Positions 18,097 through 27,177 of a stretch of 64,000 bases of DNA are shown piece by piece; within the stretch, counting starts at the first letter, position 1, and each line of letters starts with the position of its first letter. The notes beneath the pieces were generated by a model. That model did no database searches. It was not told the DNA's origin and was given only the letters and a program-made list of their open reading frames with translations. A program made the position numbers and the translations under genes. Source of the DNA: Thermoprotei archaeon (GTDB lineage: Archaea > Thermoproteota > Thermoprotei > Gearchaeales > WAQG01); assembly GCA_038881895.1 (NCBI GenBank), contig JAVZOV010000003.1, positions 256,916-320,915 of the forward strand, read 5' to 3'.

Positions 18097-19666
18097 GCGG
18101 CATTAATTCTATTTGAATTCCTGTCTGCCTGCTAATTCTGTCAATCTTTTTCCTTGTCTTACCAATAACCATTGGCATGTACTCAGGAGGTATTTTAATG
18201 AGCATTTTGTTCTGACTATTACTCTCCAGAGTTATTTCATCATCAGGCATATAACGACCTAACACTCTTCTTACCTGCTTTTCAGCAACATGGTATTGTC
18301 TCGACACAGTCTTCTTTATTGGCACCACGAACGTTCTCTCACCAAATACATAAATTTCATACTCAGGTTCATCAGTTTCAGCGTTTCTGACAACAACCAC
18401 TGGTCTTGCAAGGTCACTTTCAGTAAGTCCGTGGGGGACCTTTACAGCAGTCTCGAGAGTATAGACCTTCTCAACATCACCATTCTTTATAAAAACTACA
18501 GTATCAATAATGGATGGAATCATACCCAAATCAACTCTACTAATAAACCTTTGAACAGCATCTATAGGTGATGTAGCATGAACAACACCGACCATACCCA
18601 CACCAGCTAACCTCAGATCCGTAAAAAGCTCAAAATCCTTAGTATCCCTCATCTCATCATAAATAGTATAGTCCGGCCTCGAGAGCAAAAGAACATCATG
18701 AAGCTCCTCAGAAGTAGCATAAGTTTTCGAAAGTTGCGTTATCTCAGGAGGAAGCTGCATATCCCTAGGAGACTCCACAGTTTTCACAATCTTACCCTTT
18801 TCATAGTAGAACTCAGCAAGAGCCTGAGCAAAAGTAGTCTTACCCATACCAGGAGCACCAGCAATAAGAATACCCTCAGCCCTCTTCTCAAACCTCTCAA
18901 GCAACCTCTTAGAAATTCGATAATCATTCAACCTCAACTTCCTCAAAGGTTTAACAATCGTGATCTCCATTCCATCACTTAGAGGTGGCTTTGTAGACAC
19001 CACCCTATAGTGACCAACCTGGGCTATCAACGACCCAGACCTTGCAATCTCCTTTACAGATTCAGATGCAGACACCGAATATTCATGAATCTCCCTCAAT
19101 AAAGCCTCCAATTCACCACGAGTAGTCGGCTCAGTATTTATATACTCAAGCCTCCACTCACCAGGTTTACCACGCTTAATCATAGGCGGAACACCCTCTT
19201 TAAGATGAACAGACATCACATCTTCCTCGAAAAATCTTGTAAACGAAGGTAAAACACTCTTATACGGAGCCTTAATCACATCTATTCCAACAGACTGAGC
19301 CATAGATACCAAAGTACTATCGTTCGTAATTATACCCAATCCCAAATCCTTAGCAACATTTATAAGAAAATGATTCTTATTCTCCTTAAAATCCTTGTAA
19401 GAAAGCCCTTTAGGCATATAATCAGTAAGCTCGACAGTAAAGAGCTCAGTATCCTTCGAAAAATTGTATAACTTCTCTAATATGATAGAATAGGAAATGG
19501 CCTCTTCAGGCGCATCTATAATCCTAAAGAAACCCAAATGCACGTACACCTTACCAGAAAACCGCCCACCTACACATAGCTCATTTATTCCCTCACCTGT
19601 CAACGAGGATAAATCCAACAAGTAATTCTTTTCTCCCAACATCATTTCTCCGAACCTATTCTTCAT
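18089..19666 (-). CDS. PIN domain-ATPase-KH protein (PINA-like)
   Basis: 525 residues in three parts: an N-terminal PIN-like domain (about 12-140, with acidic 'DLSSL' and 'IITNDSTLVSMAQ'), a VirB11/PilT-type ATPase (Walker A 'IAGAPGMGKTTFAQA' about 262-276, then 'YTIYDEMRDTKDFELF' and 'VGVVHATSPIDAV'), and a C-terminal KH domain ('IPPEYMPMVIGKTRKKIDRI'). This matches the archaeal PINA family; the Sulfolobus member is known as a hexameric ATPase that promotes Holliday-junction migration with Hjc and Hjm. It overlaps the ligase gene downstream, a pairing I cannot explain functionally. Confidence 0.9.
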   Translation of the reverse strand: MKNRFGEMMLGEKNYLLDLSSLTGEGINELCVGGRFSGKVYVHLGFFRIIDAPEEAISYSIILEKLYNFSKDTELFTVELTDYMPKGLSYKDFKENKNHFLINVAKDLGLGIITNDSTLVSMAQSVGIDVIKAPYKSVLPSFTRFFEEDVMSVHLKEGVPPMIKRGKPGEWRLEYINTEPTTRGELEALLREIHEYSVSASESVKEIARSGSLIAQVGHYRVVSTKPPLSDGMEITIVKPLRKLRLNDYRISKRLLERFEKRAEGILIAGAPGMGKTTFAQALAEFYYEKGKIVKTVESPRDMQLPPEITQLSKTYATSEELHDVLLLSRPDYTIYDEMRDTKDFELFTDLRLAGVGMVGVVHATSPIDAVQRFISRVDLGMIPSIIDTVVFIKNGDVEKVYTLETAVKVPHGLTESDLARPVVVVRNAETDEPEYEIYVFGERTFVVPIKKTVSRQYHVAEKQVRRVLGRYMPDDEITLESNSQNKMLIKIPPEYMPMVIGKTRKKIDRISRQTGIQIELMPLE

Positions 19667-20211
19667 ACACTAAAAGAGAAAAGACTATTTAAACATTATC
19701 TACAACCCAATGAAAATAATATCACTACTAACCTAAACATCCTCATCAATTCTTGAAATATTATAAAGCAAAAGCGCAAACGATTTCTCCATACTTCTTA
19801 ATCCACCTGTAGGTCCCCCCTCACCAACCACAAAATACTCGTTTGGACTATTTAATCACCATGACCTAAACCACCCATTACAAATGGCAAATTGAGTGGA
19901 GGATCGTGAAACAATGAAAACGGTGCCACTACCAGCAATCGTCGGCCAAACCTCAGGTTTCTTTATCAGTCAATAGTCTCCAACAAAGCTTAAACATATC
20001 TCGCTGTATATGAGGCCTGCAACAACCTCTAGAAGTTTCAAAACGTCTGTTATATAAATTTCACGTAGGCTTTAACTATTAACCTAAAAGCTTAAGAAGC
20101 TGAGTCTTTAGAAGAAGTTTTCACACTTTTCCTGTGCTTAAAGAAAGAAAAATCAGTTAGCTGAAACTTTAAGCTGAGGAGATCAGCAAATTCCATAACC
20201 AAAATAGAAAG
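19667..20211. other. intergenic, nothing recognised
   Basis: About 545 nt between divergent genes. No frame carries a recognisable motif. It must hold the promoter of the PIN-ATPase operon on the minus strand; no box there is strong enough to call. Confidence 0.4.
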
Positions 20212-20220
20212 TTTTAAATA
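20212..20220 (+). promoter_or_regulatory. TATA box of the amino-acid ABC transporter operon
   Basis: TTTTAAATA, about 40 nt before the preferred TTG start at 20256, predicting a leader of roughly 10 nt. GAGGT lies 7-8 nt before that TTG. Confidence 0.5.
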
Positions 20221-20255
20221 CTTTGGTACTTAAATTCGAAAATGAGGTAATAATC

Positions 20256-21521
20256 TTGAGAAAGGAAATTTTAATAGCGTCTTTTATCATTGTTTTGATA
20301 ATCGGAGCTGCACTTGGTTATGCTGTAACGATGCTTACGGTGCCGCCAGCTGTTACGGGGCCTACAGGTCTCAAGGGGGAAATATTGATTGGCGCTCCCT
20401 TAGCACTTACTGGAGCTTTTGGAAGTTTCGGCACAAGAGAGAAGTATGCAATAGAAATTGCCCAGAGTGACATAAATGACTTTGTTACTAAAGCGGGGAT
20501 CCCTGTAAAGTTTACTTTTCTAATCGAGGACACTGAAACTAAACCTGATGTAGCACTTTCAAAGGTTCAAGCATTGGCAGCTAAGGGAGTTAAGGTGCTT
20601 GTAGGTGGATTAACGAGTGGAGAACTCAGAGGCATAAGTGCTTATGTAGACGCAAATAAAATAGTAACATTGTCCTCAGCTTCAACTGCTGATAGAGGGT
20701 CAATCGGAAAAGGTTTTGATGAAGGAAGCTATATAATCAGAACCCTTCCCTCATGTGAAGCTGAAGGAGTGGCTATGACCAAAGCCATTCTAAGTATGGG
20801 GTACAAGAAGATAGCAATAATTACGGCTAAGGTCACGTATTCAGAAGCGATAGAGAGAGCATTCATATCAGAATTCGAGAAGGCAGGAGGAAAGGTGGTA
20901 TATAAAATCTCTTATGAGGAAGGGACAAAAACTTTCACCACAGAACTTTCGCTTTTGGAAGCTGAGATGACCAAGTATTCGAAAGACGAAATAGCCTTAT
21001 TCGCTAACATGTGGGAGGATGTAGCTTTATTCCTCCAGCAGGCAGAAGGAAGGAAGAGTCCGTTACTTGAATACACGTGGTTCGGACCTGATACATATGC
21101 ATATTCCACTGTTGTATTAAATGAAGCTGGAACTATAGCATCAAAGGTGAAATTGATCTCTGTGAACTTTGAAGCCCCAGTTACGGAACAATACTTAAAA
21201 TTTGTCGAGGTATACAAAAACAAGGTAGGAGAAACACCAGACATATATGCAGTCGGAGCTTACGATAACGCTTGGATAGCAGCCCTCTCCATACTCGCCG
21301 CGGGTAAATATGATGGAGAGGCAATAAGATCAGTTGTACCATACGTAGCCAATCACTTTTATGGAGCATTGGGAAATCCTGCGCTATTGCCTAACGGCGA
21401 CAGGGAAATCATGGATCAAGCGTTTTATGCGATTAAAATTGTTGCCGGAAAACCTGAGTGGGTAAGAGTGGCCCTCTACGAGTCAGCGACCGGAAAGCTG
21501 ACATGGCTGGAACAAATTTAA
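20256..21521 (+). CDS. livK: branched-chain amino-acid type ABC transporter substrate-binding protein
   Basis: About 421 residues from TTG at 20256, chosen because GAGGT precedes it and because it gives a clean signal sequence (R-K-E-I then a long hydrophobic run 'ILIASFIIVLIIGAALGYAV'); TTG at 20223 would add 11 residues. The mature part 'ILIGAPLALTGAFGSFGTRE' and 'VKVLVGGLTSGELRGISAYV' fit the LivK/Leu-Ile-Val-binding family (type 1 periplasmic fold). It is likely tethered at the outer face of the membrane. The ligand could be an amino acid, amide or urea-like compound. First gene of the liv operon, followed by a poly-T run. Confidence 0.88.
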   Translation: MRKEILIASFIIVLIIGAALGYAVTMLTVPPAVTGPTGLKGEILIGAPLALTGAFGSFGTREKYAIEIAQSDINDFVTKAGIPVKFTFLIEDTETKPDVALSKVQALAAKGVKVLVGGLTSGELRGISAYVDANKIVTLSSASTADRGSIGKGFDEGSYIIRTLPSCEAEGVAMTKAILSMGYKKIAIITAKVTYSEAIERAFISEFEKAGGKVVYKISYEEGTKTFTTELSLLEAEMTKYSKDEIALFANMWEDVALFLQQAEGRKSPLLEYTWFGPDTYAYSTVVLNEAGTIASKVKLISVNFEAPVTEQYLKFVEVYKNKVGETPDIYAVGAYDNAWIAALSILAAGKYDGEAIRSVVPYVANHFYGALGNPALLPNGDREIMDQAFYAIKIVAGKPEWVRVALYESATGKLTWLEQI

Positions 21522-21529
21522 ATATTCCC

Positions 21530-21540
21530 TATTTTTTTTA
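21530..21540 (+). terminator. poly-T tract between livK and livG
   Basis: Eight consecutive T residues (21532-21539) directly after the livK stop. Archaeal termination is driven by T-runs, so partial termination here would make livK mRNA more abundant than the membrane components. GAGG follows about 8 nt before the livG ATG. Confidence 0.45.
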
Positions 21541-21553
21541 TTGAGGGAGCTTT

Positions 21554-22357
21554 ATGAAGTTAGAATCAACTTCTTCACATGACCAGTTAAACAATTCTAA
21601 TGATGACATCCTCGTGACAGATTCTGTTGTAAAGAAGTTCGGAGGATTGAGAGCGGTAGACGATGTGTCCATAAAGGTGAAGAAAAAATTGGTGTCCTTA
21701 CTTGCAGGTCCTAATGGAAGTGGAAAAACAACGTTAATCAATGTTATATCCGGATATTATAAACCTGATTCAGGCAGGGTTTACTTTAAAGGTGAGGATA
21801 TAACTGGGCTTCCAATGAACTTGATCTACAAACGTGGGCTTGTGAGAACCTTTCAGATACCTGCTCCATTCTCAAAAATGAGTGTGCTTGAGAACTTATT
21901 AGTCGCGTATAGAAATAATCCCGGTGAGAGTTTTTTTAAACACCTAAATAGGAGATACTGGTCAAATGTAGAGAAAGAGGCTATAGATGAGGCCCTCAAG
22001 ATACTTCAAATGTTAGGTATGGAAGATGTTTGGGATAGAGAAGCTTGGTCGCTGGGCGCAGCTCAACTGAAGCTCCTTGAGATAGGAAGGGCTTTGATGT
22101 CAAAGGCTGAAGCGTTAATCTTAGACGAGCCAATAGCCGGTGTAAACCTGAAAGTAGCCCACGAAATATTTTCTCATTTGAATACTCTAAGAAATCAGCT
22201 TGGAATAACATTTCTAATTATAGAACATAGACTTGATGTTGCCTTAAAATACGTCGACCATGTATTTGTTATGTCTGAAGGAAAGATTATTTACGATGGT
22301 GATCCTAAAAACGTGGTTGAAGATAAAACTGTGAAAAAAATATATTTAGGTGAATGA
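21554..22357 (+). CDS. livG: ABC transporter ATP-binding protein LivG
   Basis: 267 residues. Walker A 'LAGPNGSGKTTLIN', the Q-loop in 'GLVRTFQIPAPFSKMSVLEN', a degenerate signature 'WSLGAAQLKLLEIGRALM' (LGAAQ instead of LSGGQ), Walker B 'AEALILDEPIAGVN', and H-loop 'FLIIEHRLDVAL'. The LivG-type helical insert is present. It powers uptake with LivF. It overlaps livF by 4 nt. The signature change could lower ATPase activity but is tolerated in some LivG-like proteins. Confidence 0.92.
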   Translation: MKLESTSSHDQLNNSNDDILVTDSVVKKFGGLRAVDDVSIKVKKKLVSLLAGPNGSGKTTLINVISGYYKPDSGRVYFKGEDITGLPMNLIYKRGLVRTFQIPAPFSKMSVLENLLVAYRNNPGESFFKHLNRRYWSNVEKEAIDEALKILQMLGMEDVWDREAWSLGAAQLKLLEIGRALMSKAEALILDEPIAGVNLKVAHEIFSHLNTLRNQLGITFLIIEHRLDVALKYVDHVFVMSEGKIIYDGDPKNVVEDKTVKKIYLGE

Positions 22358-23064
22358 AAATGCTGGAAGTAAATTCGCTGAACTCCGGCTATGGAAAATT
22401 GCATGTATTATATGATGTCAAAATAAATTGTAGGAAGGGGGAAATAGTAACAGTATTAGGACCAAATGGCTCTGGAAAGACCACCTTACTCAATAGTATA
22501 TTTGGAGTTGCCGATGTATTCTCCGGTTCCATAAAACTGGACGGAGAGGAGTTGATTGGATTATCACCACATAAGATAGCTAATATGGGGATAGGATACG
22601 TTATGCAGTTACAAGGAATATTTGCAGGCTTAACCGTGGAAGAAAATTTGAAAATAGCAGCCAAAATGGCTAGAATCACGAACATTAATGAGGCCTTCTC
22701 CACCATTTTTGGATTCTTCCCCGATCTAAAGAAATTCTTAAAAAGAAGGGCTTTAACTCTAAGTGGAGGAGAAAGACAAATGCTAGCTATCTCAATATCC
22801 CTAATAAGGAAACCAAAATTACTCCTATTAGATGAGCCTACCAGCGGACTTTCCCCACTATACTCCAGCAATCTACTAAGGAGCATAGCTGAAATTAATA
22901 AAGAACTTGGATTGAGCATAGTGCTAGTGGAACAAAACGTGAAAAAAGCCCTTGAAATAGCTCATAAAACCTACCTACTTGTCAGCGGAAGAATCAACTT
23001 TGAGGGAACACCTTCTGAACTTACAGCTGAGGAAAAACTTATGAAGCTTTATCTCGGAGTGTGA
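22354..23064 (+). CDS. livF: ABC transporter ATP-binding protein LivF
   Basis: 236 residues, typical LivF length. Walker A 'VLGPNGSGKTTLLN', Q-loop 'MGIGYVMQLQGIFAGLTVEE', signature 'LSGGERQMLAISISL', Walker B 'PKLLLLDEPTSGLSPLYSS', H-loop region 'IVLVEQNVKKALEI' (Q in place of H, normal for LivF). It partners LivG and the two permeases at the inner membrane face. Confidence 0.93.
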   Translation: MKMLEVNSLNSGYGKLHVLYDVKINCRKGEIVTVLGPNGSGKTTLLNSIFGVADVFSGSIKLDGEELIGLSPHKIANMGIGYVMQLQGIFAGLTVEENLKIAAKMARITNINEAFSTIFGFFPDLKKFLKRRALTLSGGERQMLAISISLIRKPKLLLLDEPTSGLSPLYSSNLLRSIAEINKELGLSIVLVEQNVKKALEIAHKTYLLVSGRINFEGTPSELTAEEKLMKLYLGV

Positions 23065-23070
23065 TTAAAC

Positions 23071-23985
23071 TTGATAGAATTTGCGCCATTGATGGACGCT
23101 GTAACTTACTCATCCATTCTGTCACTTCTAGCCGTCGGAATTACTCTTCTCTATAAAACCACTAAAGTTCCAAACTTTGCGCACGCATCCCTAGCTACTT
23201 TAGGCGCTTACGTAACCTATAGCTTGACAAGACTTATAGGGATAAACCCTTATCTTAGTTTGCCTGCTTCCTTTGTTATGGGCGGTTTAGTAGCTTTATC
23301 CCTCTTCTTTGTAATCCTTGAACCTATGAGGAAACGAGGATCTTCAATAACCATGCTTATGATCGGCACTCTCGCTTTTGATGTTATAGTGTATGGAGTG
23401 CTAAATGCTTATGCAGATTACCTGCAAACTGCCTTAAAGATTCCTTCGAGAGTTGTCTCATTAATAAAGTTAGATTTTACGGTAATGGGCTTTCCTGGAG
23501 TTTTTATAACATCCATAGCTTTGCTTGCAGTAAGCGCGGCTGTTTTGCATTTTGTGCTTAATCGGACTTATCTAGGAATAGCCCTTAGAGCGTCGATGGA
23601 GAACCAGGTGCTCGCTGAGGTCATAGGTATAAATACAAGGTTCACCCTGATGGTATCATGGTTTATCGCTGGAGGGCTCGCAGGCCTCGGTGGAGCTCTT
23701 CTGCCACTCTGGACCCAAATAGATCCTGGAATCGGAATATTATTGATAGCTGCCATGTTCTGTGCCAGTATTCTCGGAGGACTTGAGGAAATTTATGGAG
23801 CCTTTTTAGGAGGTTTTTTGCTGGGGTTTGCAGAGTTACTTGGAACGCTGGGCCTGGCAAAAACCATAGGGGCATGGGTTGTCCCATATAGACCTGCAAT
23901 ACCATTAATCATTCTTTCCATAACGTTAATTGCCTTCCCCAGCGGTTTAGTAGAAATAGTTAGAAAAAGGAGAGTGGCGAAATGA
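23071..23985 (+). CDS. livH: ABC transporter permease LivH
   Basis: 304 residues, about eight membrane spans. 'LLAVGITLLYKTTKVPNFAH' and 'GIALRASMENQVLAEVIGIN' are LivH hallmarks; the latter is the cytoplasmic coupling segment. The start is TTG at 23071, 6 nt after livF, with GGAGTGTGA upstream. The stop overlaps the livM ATG by 4 nt. Confidence 0.93.
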   Translation: MIEFAPLMDAVTYSSILSLLAVGITLLYKTTKVPNFAHASLATLGAYVTYSLTRLIGINPYLSLPASFVMGGLVALSLFFVILEPMRKRGSSITMLMIGTLAFDVIVYGVLNAYADYLQTALKIPSRVVSLIKLDFTVMGFPGVFITSIALLAVSAAVLHFVLNRTYLGIALRASMENQVLAEVIGINTRFTLMVSWFIAGGLAGLGGALLPLWTQIDPGIGILLIAAMFCASILGGLEEIYGAFLGGFLLGFAELLGTLGLAKTIGAWVVPYRPAIPLIILSITLIAFPSGLVEIVRKRRVAK

Positions 23986-24995
23986 TTGTTGAAGCCGTCT
24001 CGCTCTTTTTGTTAGATCTGTTAGCCATATTTGCCATATATCTAATACTAAATTTGGGTTTGAACATTGAGTATGGCTTTACTGGAATCCCCAACTTCGG
24101 CACTGTTTTCTGGGTCGCTGCAGGAGCGTTCACTGTAGGGGCTTTATCGACCAATTTGGCCGCTTGGATGCTCGGTATAAACATATCTGGACTTAACATA
24201 ATCACTGACAACATCATTATCGTTACAAAGGTAAATGAGTATATAGCGGCACAACCTCTCTACGGTATCATATTACTTATTATAATGTTAATTATGGCTG
24301 CGAGTGTGGGGGCCGTCTTAGGAATTATACTATCGCTTCCAACAGTCCGACTTAAAGCAGATTATCTGGCTATAACCTTCTTAGCCTTCGGAGAGATTCT
24401 CAATGTAATAGGAACAGCATATGAACCCCTTGTAGGAGGACCGCCCGGTGTAAATGTTCCAGACGTATGGGCTTGGGCTGGTGGTTGGAGATTTGTAGCC
24501 TCAACCCTAACAATAGCAATAATTGCAATTATCATCTTCATTTATTCCGAGTATCTAATTAAGACGCCATTTGGGAGAGTCTTAAGGTCAATAAGGGATA
24601 ATGAAGTTGCAGCAGCAGCGCTTGGAAAAGACATAGCACGATACAAACTTACGGCGATGATTATAGGATCAATTATGATCAGCGTAGCAGGAGCACTCTT
24701 CGTTTTGTATTCGGGATCAGTCACTCCCACCTTTTTCAGATTTTACTGGACATTCCTACCGTGGCTGATGATTCTTCTTGGCGGTGTTGGAAATAGCTTA
24801 GGAGTAGCCGCTGGAACAGCCATGTTCTACACCGTGTATAAATTGATAATATACTACAAGTACGTGCTCATGGGTTTTATGCCATTCGACGTGGTTTGGC
24901 TAAACTACATTCTTTTAGGAATAGTGGTGGTTTTAGTACTTATATTCAGACCCCAAGGCTTAATCCCAGAAAAACCTAAGAGATACAAAACATAG
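23982..24995 (+). CDS. livM: ABC transporter permease LivM
   Basis: 337 residues, eight or nine membrane spans. 'GFTGIPNFGTVFWVAAGAF', 'PTVRLKADYLAITFLAFGE' and 'GRVLRSIRDNEVAAAALGKD' are typical LivM sequences. It forms the channel with LivH and closes the operon livK-G-F-H-M, whose order differs from the bacterial K-H-M-G-F order. Confidence 0.93.
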   Translation: MIVEAVSLFLLDLLAIFAIYLILNLGLNIEYGFTGIPNFGTVFWVAAGAFTVGALSTNLAAWMLGINISGLNIITDNIIIVTKVNEYIAAQPLYGIILLIIMLIMAASVGAVLGIILSLPTVRLKADYLAITFLAFGEILNVIGTAYEPLVGGPPGVNVPDVWAWAGGWRFVASTLTIAIIAIIIFIYSEYLIKTPFGRVLRSIRDNEVAAAALGKDIARYKLTAMIIGSIMISVAGALFVLYSGSVTPTFFRFYWTFLPWLMILLGGVGNSLGVAAGTAMFYTVYKLIIYYKYVLMGFMPFDVVWLNYILLGIVVVLVLIFRPQGLIPEKPKRYKT

Positions 24996-25103
24996 CTGAT
25001 TCCACCTCCACTAATAAGCACCAACACTCATGACCCTCCTATTTCCACCTTTAGCTTTACTTCTCCTGGGTTTTACCAAGAATAAAAAAATACCACAAAA
25101 CCG

Positions 25104-25311
25104 ACCGTTGTGGGATTCATGGACTTTCGTCCCTTCCCCCTCAACCTCATTGGGGGCTTTCTGGGTCAACGAAAAATCCCCTCATCCTGAGCATGTTTAG
25201 ACGTGCCCATTCGGTGCCAATTTACCACCACATATCGGGCACGTTCATGCATTCTTTAATACACTAAACATCTATAAAAATCTATCTATTTGAGAGCTGC
25301 TGTCCGACCCT
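25104..25311 (-). repeat. 208 bp deleted-tnpB repeat, copy A
   Basis: 208 bp nearly identical to 33033-33240. On the minus strand it encodes broken pieces of a TnpB C-terminus: 'TCPICGGKLAPNGH' (zinc finger, first half) then, in another frame, 'RLNMLRMRGFFVDPESP'. The second half of the finger is missing in both copies, so the deletion predates duplication. The outer AT-rich part is probably the element's left end. A non-autonomous TnpB-derived repeat. Confidence 0.75.
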
Positions 25312-25829
25312 TACAGGTTCGCCATAGTATACACATCAACAGTCATCACCACAAGAAACCTCAAATCTGAAACCATTATTTATTCAGGTTATATTAAGAT
25401 TAGGAAATAAAGCCCACACTCAACAATAAAACTTCTCAAAACATTTAGCCCATCAAACCACACCCCAACCCCTGCATAACCTTTCAGCCCTTTTAGAGAA
25501 CGTATATCTATAACTGAACCTTTCCATAAGCCATCCGAAAATAAAAAGTAGACAGAAGCATGAATGTTAGGATGAGAAAAAAAAAGACCCATAGCTCAGT
25601 AAGTTTCAAATCCTTATGGATATTCTATAAACTCAACCTTCTTTTATAGATCAACAAAAACAAACTTATAAAAAGTTCAAAAAAGCTTATAAAGGAAAAA
25701 AGAAAAAATTAGTGAGCGCAGGATTATAGAATACCTATAAGGATTTGAAGCATGTTCTTCTTTAGCGTGGAGATCTTGCTCCTAAAAGACAGAAAGTTAA
25801 AATAATGATAATAATATTAAAAAATTGGT
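25312..25829. other. intergenic, nothing recognised
   Basis: AT-rich stretch between the repeat and tRNA-Thr. A 67-codon minus-strand frame (25389-25592) has a hydrophobic end but no family pattern or ribosome-binding site and is probably not a gene. Confidence 0.4.
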
Positions 25830-25902
25830 GCCCCGGTGGCCTAGCTGGCAGGGCGGCCGCCTCGTAAGCGGCAGGTCGCGGGTTCAAACCCCGCCCGGGG
25901 CT
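25830..25902 (+). tRNA. tRNA-Thr (anticodon CGT)
   Basis: Acceptor GCCCCGG (25830-25836) pairs with CCGGGGC (25895-25901), discriminator T at 25902. Anticodon stem GCCGC/GCGGC with loop CTCGTAA (25861-25867; anticodon 25863-25865). T-arm GCGGG-TTCAAAC-CCCGC. No intron, CCA not encoded. The threonyl-tRNA synthetase lies about 1.3 kb downstream. Confidence 0.95.
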
Positions 25903-26282
25903 TTAAAATATTTTAAACACTTTTCAAACTAAAGTGATTAACAATTGGAAGTTCGTCATTTTATAAGATCACAATTGTCATGGAAGAGATTTTAGAGAAT
26001 TTGTTTTTCGTTATAATTCGTTATAATCTTGTAGTAAGTATCTTCAATCCTAGTAGACATTTGAGGTTCTTATAGCTACTAACTCTACAGTCCCCTGCAG
26101 TATAGTTCAGGGATGAGAAGGTGTTTAAACGTCATAACTTTCAGAATCTTTAAGTATGAATGCTTCTTCACTATGTACAAGTTTTTATCAAGTTATATAT
26201 CTGAGGAGTTAGAATAATTAAGGCAATGGACCATACCATAATTGGGGCTACAGCATATCTTCTAAGTGAAGTTCAGGATTCA
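25903..26282. other. intergenic, nothing recognised
   Basis: Between tRNA-Thr and the 3' end of the methyltransferase gene. No open frame with recognisable content and no clear structure. Confidence 0.4.
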
Positions 26283-26921
26283 CTACTTTATAGCTTTAAT
26301 GCATATGAAGTTCTTACCATTGATATCTGTTGAGGGTTCTTCAACTCTAGGGGCTTCGTTTGGAGAAGTGCTTAGAGTACCTCCAAAATCTAGTATCTTG
26401 AAACCTGAGATTTCAAGCATCTCTATAACCTCATTAATAGTATAGAATTTAGCCCTAGAGTAAAATCTATGACCCTTTACTCCTAAATCAGAATAGTATT
26501 TTCCCCATGGAGAGTCACGTGGGATGATACATGTTACAATGTATCCTCCTCTCCTAAGAACTCTATAAGACTCTTTAAGAGCAGTGAGTGGATCATCAAC
26601 GAAGCATAAGGTGACAACTATGAGTGTAGAACCGAAGGTAGAATCTCTTAAAGGCATGTGTTCTCCAACTCCTAAAATTAGGTTGTCTATTCCTCTATCT
26701 TTAGCTAATTTAAGCATATTAATAGAAGGATCTAAACCAGTATCAATGTTAGCTGCTAAGGCGAAGAATCCAGGGCCTACTCCTACCTCAATAGACGGTT
26801 TTGGAGCATCTTTCATCATTAACTTTACAAGTTTGGATTCAGACTCTGCTATTATAATATTTCTTTCATACCATTTATCATAATCTCTATAAAGTTCATC
26901 GAAGAGTTTAGCTGTTGACGT
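26283..26921 (-). CDS. class I SAM-dependent methyltransferase, apparent ACG start
   Basis: The nearest ATG (26817-26819) leaves 178 residues and cuts into the fold. The same frame continues upstream to an ACG at 26919-26921 and adds 'STAKLFDELYRDYDKWYER', a standard opening for small methyltransferases; no ATG, GTG or TTG lies between. Motif I is 'SIEVGVGPGFFA', then 'GLDPSINMLKLA', 'GVGEHMPLRDSTF' and 'VLRRGGYIVTCIIPRDSPW'. That order fits UbiE-like enzymes; the substrate is unknown. A TATA box about 38 nt upstream predicts transcription starting about 12 nt before the ACG, supporting this start. Confidence 0.78.
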   Translation of the reverse strand, partial: TSTAKLFDELYRDYDKWYERNIIIAESESKLVKLMMKDAPKPSIEVGVGPGFFALAANIDTGLDPSINMLKLAKDRGIDNLILGVGEHMPLRDSTFGSTLIVVTLCFVDDPLTALKESYRVLRRGGYIVTCIIPRDSPWGKYYSDLGVKGHRFYSRAKFYTINEVIEMLEISGFKILDFGGTLSTSPNEAPRVEEPSTDINGKNFICIKAIK

Positions 26922-26954
26922 AAATTATCCCCTATATGTGTTAAGTGTGCTTTG

Positions 26955-26963
26955 TATTTATAG
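26955..26963 (-). promoter_or_regulatory. TATA box of the methyltransferase gene
   Basis: CTATAAATA on the minus strand, a near-consensus archaeal TATA box. A transcript start about 26 nt downstream falls near 26933, giving a leader of about 12 nt to the ACG and over 110 nt to the first ATG. Confidence 0.6.
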
Positions 26964-27091
26964 CTTTGTACTCACCACTTATACTATCGATTCTTATATG
27001 GTGGGTTGAACCTGTACTAAGAGAAAGTGTGATTGTGAACAAGAATCGGTGATTATTTAATAAAAATGTTTAAATATGAAGATGGTAGATT

Positions 27092-27102
27092 ATGTTTAAA
27101 TA
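27092..27102 (+). promoter_or_regulatory. TATA-like box of thrS
   Basis: ATGTTTAAATATT at about 27092-27104, with a second copy (ATGTTTAAATATG) at 27066-27078. The two predict starts near 27098 and 27124, around the GAGGTGA at 27120-27126. Confidence 0.4.
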
Positions 27103-27177
27103 TTATTGTGTCATTGAGAGAGGTGAGGTGTTAGGTACGCTCCAAACATAAGGCCTGAGGTTCAGGCTATTGCCGCT

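Noticed and set aside
25389-25592. 67-residue minus-strand frame
   Set aside because: No recognisable pattern, no ribosome-binding site and no neighbours that would support it.
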